The notes under the pieces were generated by a model that saw nothing but the letters and a program-made list of their open reading frames with translations, searched no databases and had not been told where the DNA came from. From positions 1,922,001-1,986,000 of the forward strand of contig NZ_CP035704.1 in assembly GCF_004168365.1 (NCBI RefSeq): 64,000 bases of DNA, in the 5' to 3' direction. This DNA is from Pseudolysobacter antarcticus. GTDB taxonomy: Bacteria; Pseudomonadota; Gammaproteobacteria; Xanthomonadales; Rhodanobacteraceae. Position numbers and translations under genes: made by a program. Shown piece after piece: positions 1-8,651 of this stretch (position 1 is the first letter of the stretch; the number at the start of each line of letters is the position of its first letter).

Positions 1-1
1 C

Positions 2-55
2 GCGGCGGCATTGATTGGTATCGCCATCGCTGCTGCACTGCTGATCAAGTTCTAG
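2..55 (+). CDS. C-terminal end of a membrane protein (partial)
   Basis: The window opens inside a reading frame that ends with TAG at 53-55. The 17 visible residues are almost entirely Ala, Ile and Leu and end in Lys-Phe, so the protein finishes with a transmembrane helix. Its stop overlaps the 3' end of the convergent msrQ gene by about 11 bp. Nothing in these residues identifies the family. Confidence 0.4.
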   Translation, partial: AAALIGIAIAAALLIKF

Positions 56-668
56 GCGCGGCAGCAGGTTTTGCTGCAGTCAGCCAGCGTTTCCACGGTA
101 GTCGCAGCGCGAACAACAACGCTAGGACGGCGGCATAAATCAGCGGCTCGCGGACATCCTTTTTCACGAGCCAGTAAAAGTGCAGCACCGCGAGCACGCC
201 GATCAAGTAGATCAGCTTGTGCAGGCGCCCCCAATTGCGACCGAGGCGACGCATCATGCCCTTGGTCGAGGTGATCGTCAGCGGCAATAACAGTAGCCAC
301 GCGCTGAAGCCGACAGTGATGTACGGGCGCTTGATGATCTCGGCAAAAATCTGCGTCCACAGCCCCTGCAGATCGAGGCTCAGGTACACCGCCAGATGCA
401 CGCTGGCATAGAAAAACACAAACAATCCGAGCATGCGTCGGAACCGGATCCACTGCGCCCAGCCGGTGATGCGCCGCAACGGCGTCATCGCCAGCGTGAT
501 CAGCAAAAACCGCAGCGCCCAGTCACCGCTGCGATGTTCGAGTTCGGCGACCGGATCGGCACCCAGATCATTATTCAGCAATCGCCATAACAGCCACGCG
601 ATTGGCGCGAGACATAAAAGAAAAACCAGCGGCTTGAGCGCGGCAGCACGATCGCGAGGTTTCCACAT
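45..668 (-). CDS. msrQ: MsrQ, haem-binding membrane subunit of the MsrPQ methionine sulfoxide reductase
   Basis: A 207-residue integral membrane protein of the ferric-reductase-like family. MsrQ passes electrons from the quinone pool or a flavin donor through haem b to periplasmic MsrP, which repairs oxidised methionines. Five to six hydrophobic helices are visible (about 14-31, 51-62, 79-98, 117-134, 151-168, 175-190). Likely haem ligands are H91 (in YASVHLAVY), H150 and H163 (WGRLHKL, LHFYWL). The gene starts 2 bp after the msrP stop, so the two form a tight operon with msrP first. Length matches the family (about 200 residues). Confidence 0.93.
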   Translation of the reverse strand: MWKPRDRAAALKPLVFLLCLAPIAWLLWRLLNNDLGADPVAELEHRSGDWALRFLLITLAMTPLRRITGWAQWIRFRRMLGLFVFFYASVHLAVYLSLDLQGLWTQIFAEIIKRPYITVGFSAWLLLLPLTITSTKGMMRRLGRNWGRLHKLIYLIGVLAVLHFYWLVKKDVREPLIYAAVLALLFALRLPWKRWLTAAKPAAAPRT

Positions 669-670
669 CG

Positions 671-1651
671 TCAGAAATTCTGATGCAGGTCCATGCCGGC
701 ATACAGGCTGGCGACCTGTTCGGCATAACCGTTAAAGGGTTTGGTTTCGATGCGCGGTGCGAACAGTCCGCCACCGGCGCCGATGCGTCGCTCGGTTTTC
801 TGGCTCCAGCGCGGATGATCGACATCGGGATTGACGTTTGAATAAAAGCCGTATTCGTTGGCGGCCGCGTCGTTCCACGAGGTGCGTGGCTGGCGTTCGA
901 CAAACTCGATCTTGACGATCGACTTGATCCCCTTGAAGCCGTATTTCCACGGCAGTACCAGACGCAGCGGCGCACCGTTCTGGTTCGGCAATTCGCGCCC
1001 GTACATGCCGGTGGCGAGCAGCGCGAGCGGATTCATCGCCTCATCAATGCGCAAGCCTTCGCGATAAGGCCAATCGAGTGCGGCATAACTCAAGCCCGGC
1101 ATCTGCGCCGGCCGATTGACCGTAGTGAAGGCGACATATTTTGCCTGCGCGGTCGGCTTGAAACGCTTCAGCAGATCGGCCAGCGAAAACCCGGCCCACG
1201 GAATCACCATCGACCAGCCCTCGACACAGCGCATGCGATACACGCGCTCCTCGATGCTCTGGCCCTTGAGAATGTCTTCGAGCGTGAAACTGCCGGTGAC
1301 TTCGGCATGGCCGGCGATTTCCACCGACCACGGTTTTGGCTGGAATTTGCCGGCGTTCTGCGCTGGATCACTCTTGTCAGTGCCGAACTCGTAATAATTG
1401 TTGTAGTGCGTCGCGTCCTTGAAGCTGGTCTGTGCTTCGCCGTTGGCGTAATCGGTCTTGCGCGCAAGATCGAGTGTCGGCGAAGAATCTGTCTCGGCTT
1501 TCGCATCAGTATTGCCTTGTTTCTGGCCGCAGCCGACCAGCAGCGCCGATCCGGCGAGGCCAAGCGTGCGCAACAGGCGGCGACGACCGAGATAGACCGA
1601 TTCATCGGTAATTTCCGCAGCAGCGATATCGTCCGGACGTTTGATGAGCAT
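671..1651 (-). CDS. msrP: MsrP, periplasmic molybdopterin methionine-sulfoxide reductase catalytic subunit
   Basis: A 326-residue sulfite-oxidase-fold molybdoenzyme. The N-terminal extension (PDDIAAAEITDESVY) before the twin-arginine is typical of MsrP. A Tat signal follows, with Arg at 23-25 and an h-region to about 40. The molybdenum-ligand cysteine is C142, in MRCVEGWSMVIPW. The substrate is periplasmic Met-O, with electrons supplied by MsrQ, encoded 2 bp downstream. Oddity: the signal ends in LVGC (C41), which fits a lipobox, so the mature enzyme may be lipid-anchored rather than soluble. The start at 1651 keeps the conserved extension; a weak GAGAT precedes it. Confidence 0.95.
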   Translation of the reverse strand: MLIKRPDDIAAAEITDESVYLGRRRLLRTLGLAGSALLVGCGQKQGNTDAKAETDSSPTLDLARKTDYANGEAQTSFKDATHYNNYYEFGTDKSDPAQNAGKFQPKPWSVEIAGHAEVTGSFTLEDILKGQSIEERVYRMRCVEGWSMVIPWAGFSLADLLKRFKPTAQAKYVAFTTVNRPAQMPGLSYAALDWPYREGLRIDEAMNPLALLATGMYGRELPNQNGAPLRLVLPWKYGFKGIKSIVKIEFVERQPRTSWNDAAANEYGFYSNVNPDVDHPRWSQKTERRIGAGGGLFAPRIETKPFNGYAEQVASLYAGMDLHQNF

Positions 1652-1835
1652 GGCGATCTCATAGGTTCCAAGGTGTGGTTGCGGTTACAGACCGTCCTGA
1701 GCGTGGCTCGATTACACACGTTACGCAAGACGTTGCAAATCAATCGCGGGCAAGGCGTGGCTGCGATGCTTGACAAGCTGCGGATTTATTGTTGCAGTGC
1801 GGCACCATAAAATCTTCAGCCTACGGAGTTGCCTC
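1652..1835. promoter_or_regulatory. Divergent promoter region msrP / serC
   Basis: This 184-bp gap separates the divergently read msrP and serC and must hold both promoters. On the plus strand there is a TTGACA at 1770-1775 and a TAAAAT at 1807-1812, but they are not at canonical spacing to each other, so I do not assign a hexamer pair. An ACGGAG Shine-Dalgarno sits at 1823-1828, ahead of the serC GTG. No operator repeat is obvious. Confidence 0.4.
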
Positions 1836-2918
1836 GTGAGTCGTGCCTTTAATTTCAGTGCTGGTCCCGCTGCGTTGCCAGAGTCGGTTCTGTTGCAAGC
1901 GCAATCCGAAATGCTGGAGTGGGGCAAGGCGCGCGCGTCGGTGATGGAAATCAGTCATCGTGGCAAGGATTTTGAAGCACTCGCGGCCGAGGCAGAAAAA
2001 GATCTGCGCGATCTTCTCGACGTGCCGTCGAATTATAAAGTGTTGTTTTTGCAAGGCGGCGCGACCCTGCATTTTGCGCAGCTCGCGATGAACTTCGCGC
2101 GCCCCGATCAGACTGCTGATTACATCGTCACCGGCGCGTGGAGCGAGAAGGCGGTGAAAGAAGCCAAGCCGTTGACCCAGGTGCGAATTGCCGCGAGCGA
2201 CGAAGCCGGCAAGTTCACGGCGATTCCGCCACGCGCGAGTTGGGATCTCGATCCGAATGCCGCATACGTGCACATCGTCGCCAACGAAACCATTCATGGC
2301 GTGGAATTCCATACCGTTCCCGATGTTGGAGCGGTGCCGCTGATTTCCGATTTGTCGTCGACGATTCTGTCGCAGCCGATCGACGTATCGCGTTTTGGCA
2401 TGATCTACGCCGGTGCGCAGAAAAACATCGGACCATCGGGTCTGGTCGTAGTGATCGTGCGCGAAGACTTGCTCGAACGTTGTCCGAAAAGTATTCCGAA
2501 GATTCTCAATTACGCCGAGCACGCAGCCAACGGATCGATGCTGAATACGCCGCCGACATTCTCGTGGTATCTCGCCGGTTTGGTATTCAAGTGGGCGAAG
2601 GCGCAGGGCGGACTCAAGGCGCTCGGCGAAATCAATCGGCAGAAGCAGGAGCTGCTGTACGGTTATATCGACGGTTCCGGTTTCTATCGCAATCCGGTCG
2701 AAATATCCGCGCGCTCGTGGATGAATGTGCCGTTTACCTTACCTAGCGAGAGTCTGGATTCGGTATTCCTCAAGGAGTCCGAGGCGGCGGGTCTACTCGC
2801 ATTGAAAGGCCATCGTGCGGTCGGTGGCATGCGCGCCAGCATCTACAACGCGCTGCCGCTGCAAGGCGTGCAGGCGCTGGTTGATTTCATGCGCGATTTC
2901 GCTAGTAGAAACGGCTGA
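1836..2918 (+). CDS. serC: Phosphoserine aminotransferase
   Basis: A 360-residue PLP enzyme. It converts 3-phosphohydroxypyruvate plus glutamate to phosphoserine (serine synthesis) and also acts in pyridoxine synthesis. The start is GTG at 1836, giving [16 protein letters not shown], the family's standard N-terminus, with ACGGAG 8 bp upstream; an upstream in-frame TTG at 1770 would add unrelated residues. The PLP lysine is K196, in [12 protein letters not shown]. The gene is followed by the phosphoglycerate dehydrogenase that makes its substrate, and the run continues into aromatic synthesis, an arrangement known in Xanthomonadales and pseudomonads. Confidence 0.97.
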   Translation: MSRAFNFSAGPAALPESVLLQAQSEMLEWGKARASVMEISHRGKDFEALAAEAEKDLRDLLDVPSNYKVLFLQGGATLHFAQLAMNFARPDQTADYIVTGAWSEKAVKEAKPLTQVRIAASDEAGKFTAIPPRASWDLDPNAAYVHIVANETIHGVEFHTVPDVGAVPLISDLSSTILSQPIDVSRFGMIYAGAQKNIGPSGLVVVIVREDLLERCPKSIPKILNYAEHAANGSMLNTPPTFSWYLAGLVFKWAKAQGGLKALGEINRQKQELLYGYIDGSGFYRNPVEISARSWMNVPFTLPSESLDSVFLKESEAAGLLALKGHRAVGGMRASIYNALPLQGVQALVDFMRDFASRNG

Positions 2919-3017
2919 GCCATCACTCGGCGCAACGTCTCTTCTCTGGCCCGGTCGCCTGAAAGCCGGCCATCTAAATTTACCTGATAGCTTCCGATGA
3001 CGGAGGCGGAGCATTGC

Positions 3018-4178
3018 ATGTACAAGATTCAAACGTTGAATAATATTTCGAAGAACGGCCTGAGCCGTTTGCCGACCGGTCAATACAGCGTCGCCAACGA
3101 ATTTGCCGAACCGGACGCCGTGCTGCTGCGTTCCGCCGACATGCACAAGATCACCATTCCGGCGTCGGTCAAGGCGATCGGTCGTGCCGGTGCGGGCGTC
3201 AACAATATTCCGGTGGCGGAGCTTTCCAAACGTGGTGTGCCGGTATTCAACGCGCCGGGCGCGAACGCGAACGCGGTGAAGGAACTGGTGCTGGCAGGCA
3301 TGCTGATCGCCGCGCGCAATCTCGGTGAGGCGCTGAGTTTTGTCGGTTCGCTGGATGCCAAAGAGGACCTTCATCACAAGGTCGAGGCCCAGAAAAAACG
3401 TTTCGTCGGATCCGAACTTGCAGGCAAAACCCTCGGCGTGATTGGCCTCGGCGCGATCGGCGTCAAGGTCGCCAACGCAGCACGCGCGCTCGGCATGCGC
3501 GTATTCGGTTTCGATCCGCATATGACAGTCGATGGGGCGTGGCAGTTGTCCGCCGAAGTGGTCAAGGCGGGGTCGCTCAACGAGCTTTACGCCGCGTGCG
3601 ACTACATCACGTTTCACGTGCCGCTGAACGATGCGACACGTGGAATTTTTGCGGTCGAGTCGCTGGAACACCTGCGCAGTGGTGCGGTGCTGATGAATTT
3701 TGCGCGCGAAGGCATCATCGATGCGATCGCGTTGCGTCAAGGGCTGGACGACGGCCGCATCGGCCGTTACGTCTGCGATTTTCCGTCGCCGGAACTGGTC
3801 GGCCATGCGCGTGTGATCGCCTTGCCGCATCTTGGCGCATCGACCGCGGAAGCCGAGGAAAACTGCGCGCTGATGGTGGTCGATCAACTGCGCGATTATC
3901 TGGAGAACGGCAACATCCAGAACGCGGTGAATTTTCCGAATACTCGCATGGCGCGCGTCGGTGCGGCACGTATCTCGATTGCCAATCTGAATCGGCCGAA
4001 CATGATCGGTCAACTGTCGCAGGTGATCGGCGCGGCCGGTTTGAATATTTCGCAGATGCACAATGCATCGAAAGGCGATCTCGCCTACAGTTTGCTCGAT
4101 GTCGATTCGGTTGTGCCCGAATCGCTGGCCACGAGCATCGCCGCGATCGACGGCATCCTTTGCATACGAGTGATCTGA
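3018..4178 (+). CDS. serA: D-3-phosphoglycerate dehydrogenase (short ACT-domain form)
   Basis: A 386-residue 2-hydroxyacid dehydrogenase that oxidises 3-phosphoglycerate to 3-phosphohydroxypyruvate with NAD+, the first step of serine synthesis. The nucleotide-binding GLGAIG motif is at about 143-148. The catalytic triad is R230 (NFAREGI), E259 (FPSPE) and H271 (LPHLGAST). A C-terminal ACT domain at about 315-386 (NMIGQLSQVIGAAGLNIS) suggests feedback control by serine. The start is ATG 3018 with GGAGGCGGA at 3003-3010; an earlier in-frame ATG at 2997 lacks such a site. It lies 99 bp downstream of serC. Confidence 0.93.
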   Translation: MYKIQTLNNISKNGLSRLPTGQYSVANEFAEPDAVLLRSADMHKITIPASVKAIGRAGAGVNNIPVAELSKRGVPVFNAPGANANAVKELVLAGMLIAARNLGEALSFVGSLDAKEDLHHKVEAQKKRFVGSELAGKTLGVIGLGAIGVKVANAARALGMRVFGFDPHMTVDGAWQLSAEVVKAGSLNELYAACDYITFHVPLNDATRGIFAVESLEHLRSGAVLMNFAREGIIDAIALRQGLDDGRIGRYVCDFPSPELVGHARVIALPHLGASTAEAEENCALMVVDQLRDYLENGNIQNAVNFPNTRMARVGAARISIANLNRPNMIGQLSQVIGAAGLNISQMHNASKGDLAYSLLDVDSVVPESLATSIAAIDGILCIRVI

Positions 4179-4179
4179 A

Positions 4180-5295
4180 ATGACGACCGACACCGATAAC
4201 GAAACACCACAGCCGCAGTTCACGTTGGCCGAAGCGCGCACGCGCATCGATGGCATCGATCGCACGATTCAGGAACTGATTGCCGAGCGCGCGCGCTGGG
4301 CGCACCAGGTCGGCAAGGCGAAAGGTCCGCTGGCCGCAGCGATTGATTATTACCGTCCGGAGCGCGAGGCGCAGGTGTTGCGCATGGTGGTGGATCGCAA
4401 CGATGGCCCGCTCGGTGACGATGTGCTGGTGCGGTTGTTCCGCGAAATCATGTCGGCTTGCCTGGCGCAGCAGGAGCCGCTCAAGATCGGCTTTCTCGGC
4501 CCCGAAGGTACCTTCAGCCAGCAGGCTGTGTTCAAGCATTTCGGTCACTCCGCGCATGGCTTGCCGCTCGCTAGCATCGAGGAAGTGTTCCAAGAAGTTG
4601 AAGCCGGCAATGCCGATTTCGGCGTGGTGCCGGTCGAGAATTCGGGGCAGGGAACGATCCAGACCACACTCGACATGTTCCTCACCTCGTCGCTGAAAAT
4701 CTGCGGCGAAACCGAATTGCGCGTGCACCAATATCTGCTATCGCGCACCGGCAAACTCGAAGACATCGAGCGCGTGTACTCGCATCCGCAATCGCTTGCG
4801 CAATGCAAAACCTGGCTGCGCGCGAATTTGCCGAACGCGGAAAAAATCGCGGTGTCGAGCAACGCCGAAGCCGCACGTCGTGCGCGTAATGCCGACGATG
4901 CGGCCGCGATTGCCGGCGCTTCCGCTGGACATGTGTATGGCCTCAAACATGTCGTCATCGATCACATTGAGGATCGCCCCGACAACACCACACGTTTCCT
5001 CGTGATTGGCCGCGAAATTTTCCCGCCGTCCGGGCACGATCGCACCTCGGTGCTGGTCTTCATCAAGGATCAACCCGGCGCGCTGTTCCATGTGCTCAGC
5101 CCGTTCGCCAAGCACGGCATCAGCATGAACCGTATCGAGTCGCGGCCGTCGCATCAGGGGCATTGGCAATACGCATTTTTCATCGACATCGGCGGCCACG
5201 TTGAAGAAGATTCGGTGCGCCAGGCGCTGGTCGAGCTTGAGCCGTTCACGACCCAGGTCAAAGTGCTCGGCTCTTATCCCGTCGCGGTGCCATGA
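4180..5295 (+). CDS. pheA: Bifunctional chorismate mutase / prephenate dehydratase (P-protein)
   Basis: A 371-residue protein that turns chorismate into prephenate and then phenylpyruvate. It has three modules: an AroQ-type chorismate mutase helix bundle at about 14-98 (RIDGIDRTIQELIAERARW, YYRPERE), a prephenate dehydratase domain at about 102-285 (FLGPEGTFSQQA; the catalytic TTRF motif at 270-273), and an ACT domain at about 295-370 with the phenylalanine-binding ESRP at 320-323. It starts 1 bp after the serA stop, so it is translated in the same transcript. Feedback inhibition by Phe is expected from the ACT domain. Confidence 0.97.
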   Translation: MTTDTDNETPQPQFTLAEARTRIDGIDRTIQELIAERARWAHQVGKAKGPLAAAIDYYRPEREAQVLRMVVDRNDGPLGDDVLVRLFREIMSACLAQQEPLKIGFLGPEGTFSQQAVFKHFGHSAHGLPLASIEEVFQEVEAGNADFGVVPVENSGQGTIQTTLDMFLTSSLKICGETELRVHQYLLSRTGKLEDIERVYSHPQSLAQCKTWLRANLPNAEKIAVSSNAEAARRARNADDAAAIAGASAGHVYGLKHVVIDHIEDRPDNTTRFLVIGREIFPPSGHDRTSVLVFIKDQPGALFHVLSPFAKHGISMNRIESRPSHQGHWQYAFFIDIGGHVEEDSVRQALVELEPFTTQVKVLGSYPVAVP

Positions 5296-6413
5296 GTTTC
5301 GACGCACACGCGCTGGCCAATGCGGCGACGCGCGGGCTGCGCGCATATGATCCCGGCCATGATCTGCCGGTCTTGCGCACGCGTTTCGGCACCGGTTTGT
5401 GCGAGCTCGGATCGAACGAAAACAGTCATGGCCCGAGTCCCGCGGCGCTTGCTGCCATCGAGTCGGCGCTGCCGGATATTTTTCGCTATCCCGATCCGAA
5501 AGGCGCAGCGCTGAAGGTCGCGCTCGCGGCACATCTCGATTGCGCCGAAAACGAAATCACGCTCGGCAACGGCTCGCACGAATTGCTGATGTTGATCGCG
5601 CAGTGTTTTGCCGATGCCGAGCATGAAGTTTTATTTTCGCAATTCGGTTTTGCAGTGTTTCCGATTGCGACGCAGGCCGCTGGTGCGCGTGCCGTGTGTG
5701 TGCCGGCGTTGCCGCGTGTGCATGCGACGATGCCGTTCGGTCACGATCTCGCCACGATGGCCGCGCAGCTCAGCGAAAACACACGCCTGGTCTATCTCGC
5801 CAACCCGAATAATCCGACTGGTACCTGGTTCGGTGATGCCGAACTGCTCGCATTTTTGCAGCGCGTTCCGGCGCATGTTTTGGTCGTGGTCGACGAGGCG
5901 TATCACGAATTCGTCACCGTGCCGGAACTGTCCAGCGCGTTGCGTTTTGTGCCGCAGTTTCCAAACCTGATTGTCACGCGCACGTTCTCCAAGGCGTATG
6001 CACTGGCGGGTTTGCGCATCGGTTATGCGCGCAGCTCCGCCGCGGTTGCCGGCGTGCTCGAATGCCTGCGCGAATCGTTCAACGTAAATGCATTCGCACT
6101 CGCGGCGGCGCAGGCGGCGCTGGCTGATCAGGCGCATGTTGCGAAGGTGCGCACCGCGATTGCGAATGAGCGCGATTGGCTCACGCAGCAACTGCGCGTA
6201 CTCGACCTGTTTGTATTTCCATCGCAGACCAATTTTGTGCTCGTGGATTTTGCACGCGATGCCGCGGTCATCGAAAAATCCCTGTTCGAGCGCGCCGTGG
6301 TGGTGCGCCCGATGGGTGGCTACGGTTTGCCGCAATGCCTGCGCATCAGCATCGGCATACGCGCGGAGAACCAGGCATTCCTCGATGCCTTGACTGCGGC
6401 GCTGGCAGCGTGA
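5292..6413 (+). CDS. hisC: Histidinol-phosphate-type aminotransferase, probable aromatic aminotransferase
   Basis: A 373-residue class I/II PLP aminotransferase of the HisC family. The PLP lysine is K234 in RTFSKAYALAGLRIGYA, and NPNNPTGT lies near 176-183. The ATG overlaps the pheA stop (ATGA), and the next gene overlaps in turn. No his genes are nearby. Its place between prephenate dehydratase and EPSP synthase suggests the main role is transamination in Phe/Tyr synthesis, as for HisC2 or HisHb paralogues; sequence alone does not exclude histidinol phosphate as a substrate. The family assignment is firm, the substrate is inferred. Confidence 0.9.
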   Translation: MSFDAHALANAATRGLRAYDPGHDLPVLRTRFGTGLCELGSNENSHGPSPAALAAIESALPDIFRYPDPKGAALKVALAAHLDCAENEITLGNGSHELLMLIAQCFADAEHEVLFSQFGFAVFPIATQAAGARAVCVPALPRVHATMPFGHDLATMAAQLSENTRLVYLANPNNPTGTWFGDAELLAFLQRVPAHVLVVVDEAYHEFVTVPELSSALRFVPQFPNLIVTRTFSKAYALAGLRIGYARSSAAVAGVLECLRESFNVNAFALAAAQAALADQAHVAKVRTAIANERDWLTQQLRVLDLFVFPSQTNFVLVDFARDAAVIEKSLFERAVVVRPMGGYGLPQCLRISIGIRAENQAFLDALTAALAA

Positions 6414-7744
6414 GCAATGCAATCGACAGCGGCGCTCTGGTGAATTATCTGAGCTCGGCCAGTGGCCCGTTGCACGGCGAGATTCGCGTTCCCGGTGACA
6501 AGTCCGTGTCGCATCGCGCGATCATGCTGGCAAGCCTCGCCGAAGGACGTTCGCAGATCAGCGGTTTTCTCGAAGGCGAAGATACCCTCGCCACTGCCGC
6601 AGCTTTTGCCGCGATGGGCGTACGCATCGAAACGCCGAGCGCGAGCGAACGCATCGTTCACGGTGTCGGTTTGCACGGTCTTCGTGCTCCGTCGCATACC
6701 ATCGATTGCGGCAACGCCGGCACCGGCATGCGGTTGTTGACCGGCTTGCTGGCGGGACAGAAATTTTCATCGACGCTGAGCGGCGATGCCTCGCTGTCGA
6801 AGCGACCGATGCGGCGCGTCATTGAACCGTTGTCGCAAATGGGCGCGTGCATCACATCCGAAACCGGCGGTTTGCCACCGCTGCAGATCGATGGTGGGGC
6901 GAACCTGATTGGCATCGATTACCGTTTGCCGGTCGCCAGTGCGCAGGTCAAGTCGGCGATTTTACTGGCGGGTTTGTACGCGCAAGGCGAGACGATTGTG
7001 CATGAGCCGCATCCGACCCGCGACTACACCGAACGCATGCTCGCTGCGCTCGGCTGGCCGATCGAATTCAGCGCCGGATATGCGCGTATCACCGGCGGTC
7101 ATCGATTGCGTGCCGGCGCTATTCGCGTGCCGACGGATTTTTCCTCGGCCGCGTTTTTCCTGGTCGCAGCGACTCTGGTGCCGGGCTCCGATCTGCTGCT
7201 GCGCGAAGTTGGCATGAACCCGCGCCGCACCGGTTTGCTGGCCGCGCTGCGCCTGATGGGGGCGGATATCGTGGAAGAAAATCCGCGCGAGCTCGGCGGC
7301 GAATCGGTCGCCGATCTGCGCGTTCGATCCGCGCCGTTGCACGGCATCGATGTACCGATCGCGTTGGTGCCCGACATGATCGATGAATTTCCGATTCTGT
7401 TCGTTGCGGCAGCCGCTGCAAAAGGTCGCAGCGTGATACGTGGCGCTGCCGAATTACGTATCAAGGAATCGGATCGCATTGCGGTCATGGCGAAAGGTTT
7501 GCGCGAACTTGGTATCACCATCGAAGAAACGCCGGACGGCGCGATCATCGAGGGCGGTATTTTGCGTGGTGGCGCCGTCGATGCGATTGGTGACCATCGC
7601 TGCGCGATGAGTTTTGCGGTCGCTGGCCTGATCGCGAGCGACGTGGTGCAGGTACGCGATTGCGCGAATGTCGCGACTTCGTTTCCGGGCTTTGTTAATC
7701 TAGCGAACCGTTGCGGATTCGTATTGCAACTCGAATCCGCCTGA
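6410..7744 (+). CDS. aroA: 3-phosphoshikimate 1-carboxyvinyltransferase (EPSP synthase)
   Basis: A 444-residue enzyme that joins PEP to shikimate-3-phosphate in the sixth step of the shikimate pathway. The signature [10 protein letters not shown] is at 27-36 with active-site K31, and NAGTGMR at 102-108. The C-terminal half has [10 protein letters not shown] and [11 protein letters not shown] chose GTG 6410, which overlaps the hisC stop by 4 bp (GTGA); a second GTG at 6440 would be 10 codons shorter and cannot be excluded. The reading frame extends upstream through hisC, but that part has no EPSP synthase homology. Confidence 0.96.
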   Translation: MSNAIDSGALVNYLSSASGPLHGEIRVPGDKSVSHRAIMLASLAEGRSQISGFLEGEDTLATAAAFAAMGVRIETPSASERIVHGVGLHGLRAPSHTIDCGNAGTGMRLLTGLLAGQKFSSTLSGDASLSKRPMRRVIEPLSQMGACITSETGGLPPLQIDGGANLIGIDYRLPVASAQVKSAILLAGLYAQGETIVHEPHPTRDYTERMLAALGWPIEFSAGYARITGGHRLRAGAIRVPTDFSSAAFFLVAATLVPGSDLLLREVGMNPRRTGLLAALRLMGADIVEENPRELGGESVADLRVRSAPLHGIDVPIALVPDMIDEFPILFVAAAAAKGRSVIRGAAELRIKESDRIAVMAKGLRELGITIEETPDGAIIEGGILRGGAVDAIGDHRCAMSFAVAGLIASDVVQVRDCANVATSFPGFVNLANRCGFVLQLESA

Positions 7745-7793
7745 TCCATCCGACTCGCCCGAAATCATCCCGCCTTGGCGGAGAGTAAACAGC

Positions 7794-8489
7794 ATGCCTG
7801 CGAATCCACTTTCCGCACCACGACCGCCCAGCGCGGTATTGACCATCGACGGGCCTAGCGGCTCGGGCAAGGGCACAATCAGTCGTCTGGTCGCGGAAAA
7901 GCTCGGCTGGCACCTGCTCGATTCTGGTGCGCTGTATCGCGCGGTCGGTTATGCGGCGAGTATGGAGGGCATCGATTTGTCGGATGCCGAGGCAGTGACG
8001 CGTTGTGCCGAAAGCACCAAAATCCGTTTTCGTGATGAAAATGGCGAAACCCGCGTGATCGTCAACGGCCACGATGCCAGCGACGATATTCGCACCGAAA
8101 CCTGCGGCGCGGCAGCCTCGGCGATTGCCGCGATTCCCAACGTGCGCACCGCATTGCTGGAAAAACAGCGTTCCTTTCGCAAGGCGCCTGGGCTGGTCGC
8201 GGATGGCCGCGACATGGGCACGGTGATCTTTCCGGATGCCGGGCTCAAGGTGTTTCTGACCGCGAGCGCCGACGAGCGTGCGCGGCGACGCTATAAACAG
8301 TTGAAGGACAAGGGCTTAAGCGTTACACTCCATGCCCTTTTGCGCGAAATACAGGCACGCGATACTCGCGATGCCGAACGCGCGGTGGCTCCGCTCAAAC
8401 CCGCCAACGACGCGGTCTTGATCGATTCTACCGGCCTTGGTATCGAGCTCGTGGTGGCGAAAGTGCTGGCGTTGTTGCCTGCACATTGA
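7794..8489 (+). CDS. cmk: Cytidylate kinase
   Basis: A 231-residue NMP kinase that phosphorylates CMP and dCMP. The P-loop GPSGSGKGT is at 20-28, DSGALYRAV follows, and [13 protein letters not shown] is in the NMP-binding region. GGAGAG precedes the ATG. It lies 49 bp after aroA and upstream of rpsA, the cmk-rpsA order seen in most gammaproteobacteria. The first 13 residues are a short extension before the conserved core. Confidence 0.97.
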   Translation: MPANPLSAPRPPSAVLTIDGPSGSGKGTISRLVAEKLGWHLLDSGALYRAVGYAASMEGIDLSDAEAVTRCAESTKIRFRDENGETRVIVNGHDASDDIRTETCGAAASAIAAIPNVRTALLEKQRSFRKAPGLVADGRDMGTVIFPDAGLKVFLTASADERARRRYKQLKDKGLSVTLHALLREIQARDTRDAERAVAPLKPANDAVLIDSTGLGIELVVAKVLALLPAH

Positions 8490-8651
8490 GCTGCCCGCAC
8501 TGATTTCCGCAAAGGAAACGGTCCTGCCTCGCGGCGGGTATTTATCTCCGGTGTCGCTTGCGCTTCACCCCTGACAGCGGGCCCAACCCATTCTTGTGCG
8601 CAGCATTAAAACGCGCAGCAATGACGGCCTCTCTCCCATTTGGAACCCAAC
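8490..8651 (+). promoter_or_regulatory. cmk-rpsA spacer, rpsA leader
   Basis: These 162 bp hold no gene. In Escherichia coli the rpsA leader carries promoters and is the target of S1 autoregulation; by position this spacer should do the same. I could not pick a reliable -35/-10 pair, and the only ribosome-binding sequence before the rpsA ATG is a weak GGAA, as expected for an S1 message. Confidence 0.35.

Noticed and set aside
2793-4265. Minus-strand frame of 490 codons opposite serC-serA-pheA.
   Set aside because: It spans three well-supported plus-strand genes and their junctions and has no recognisable protein features.
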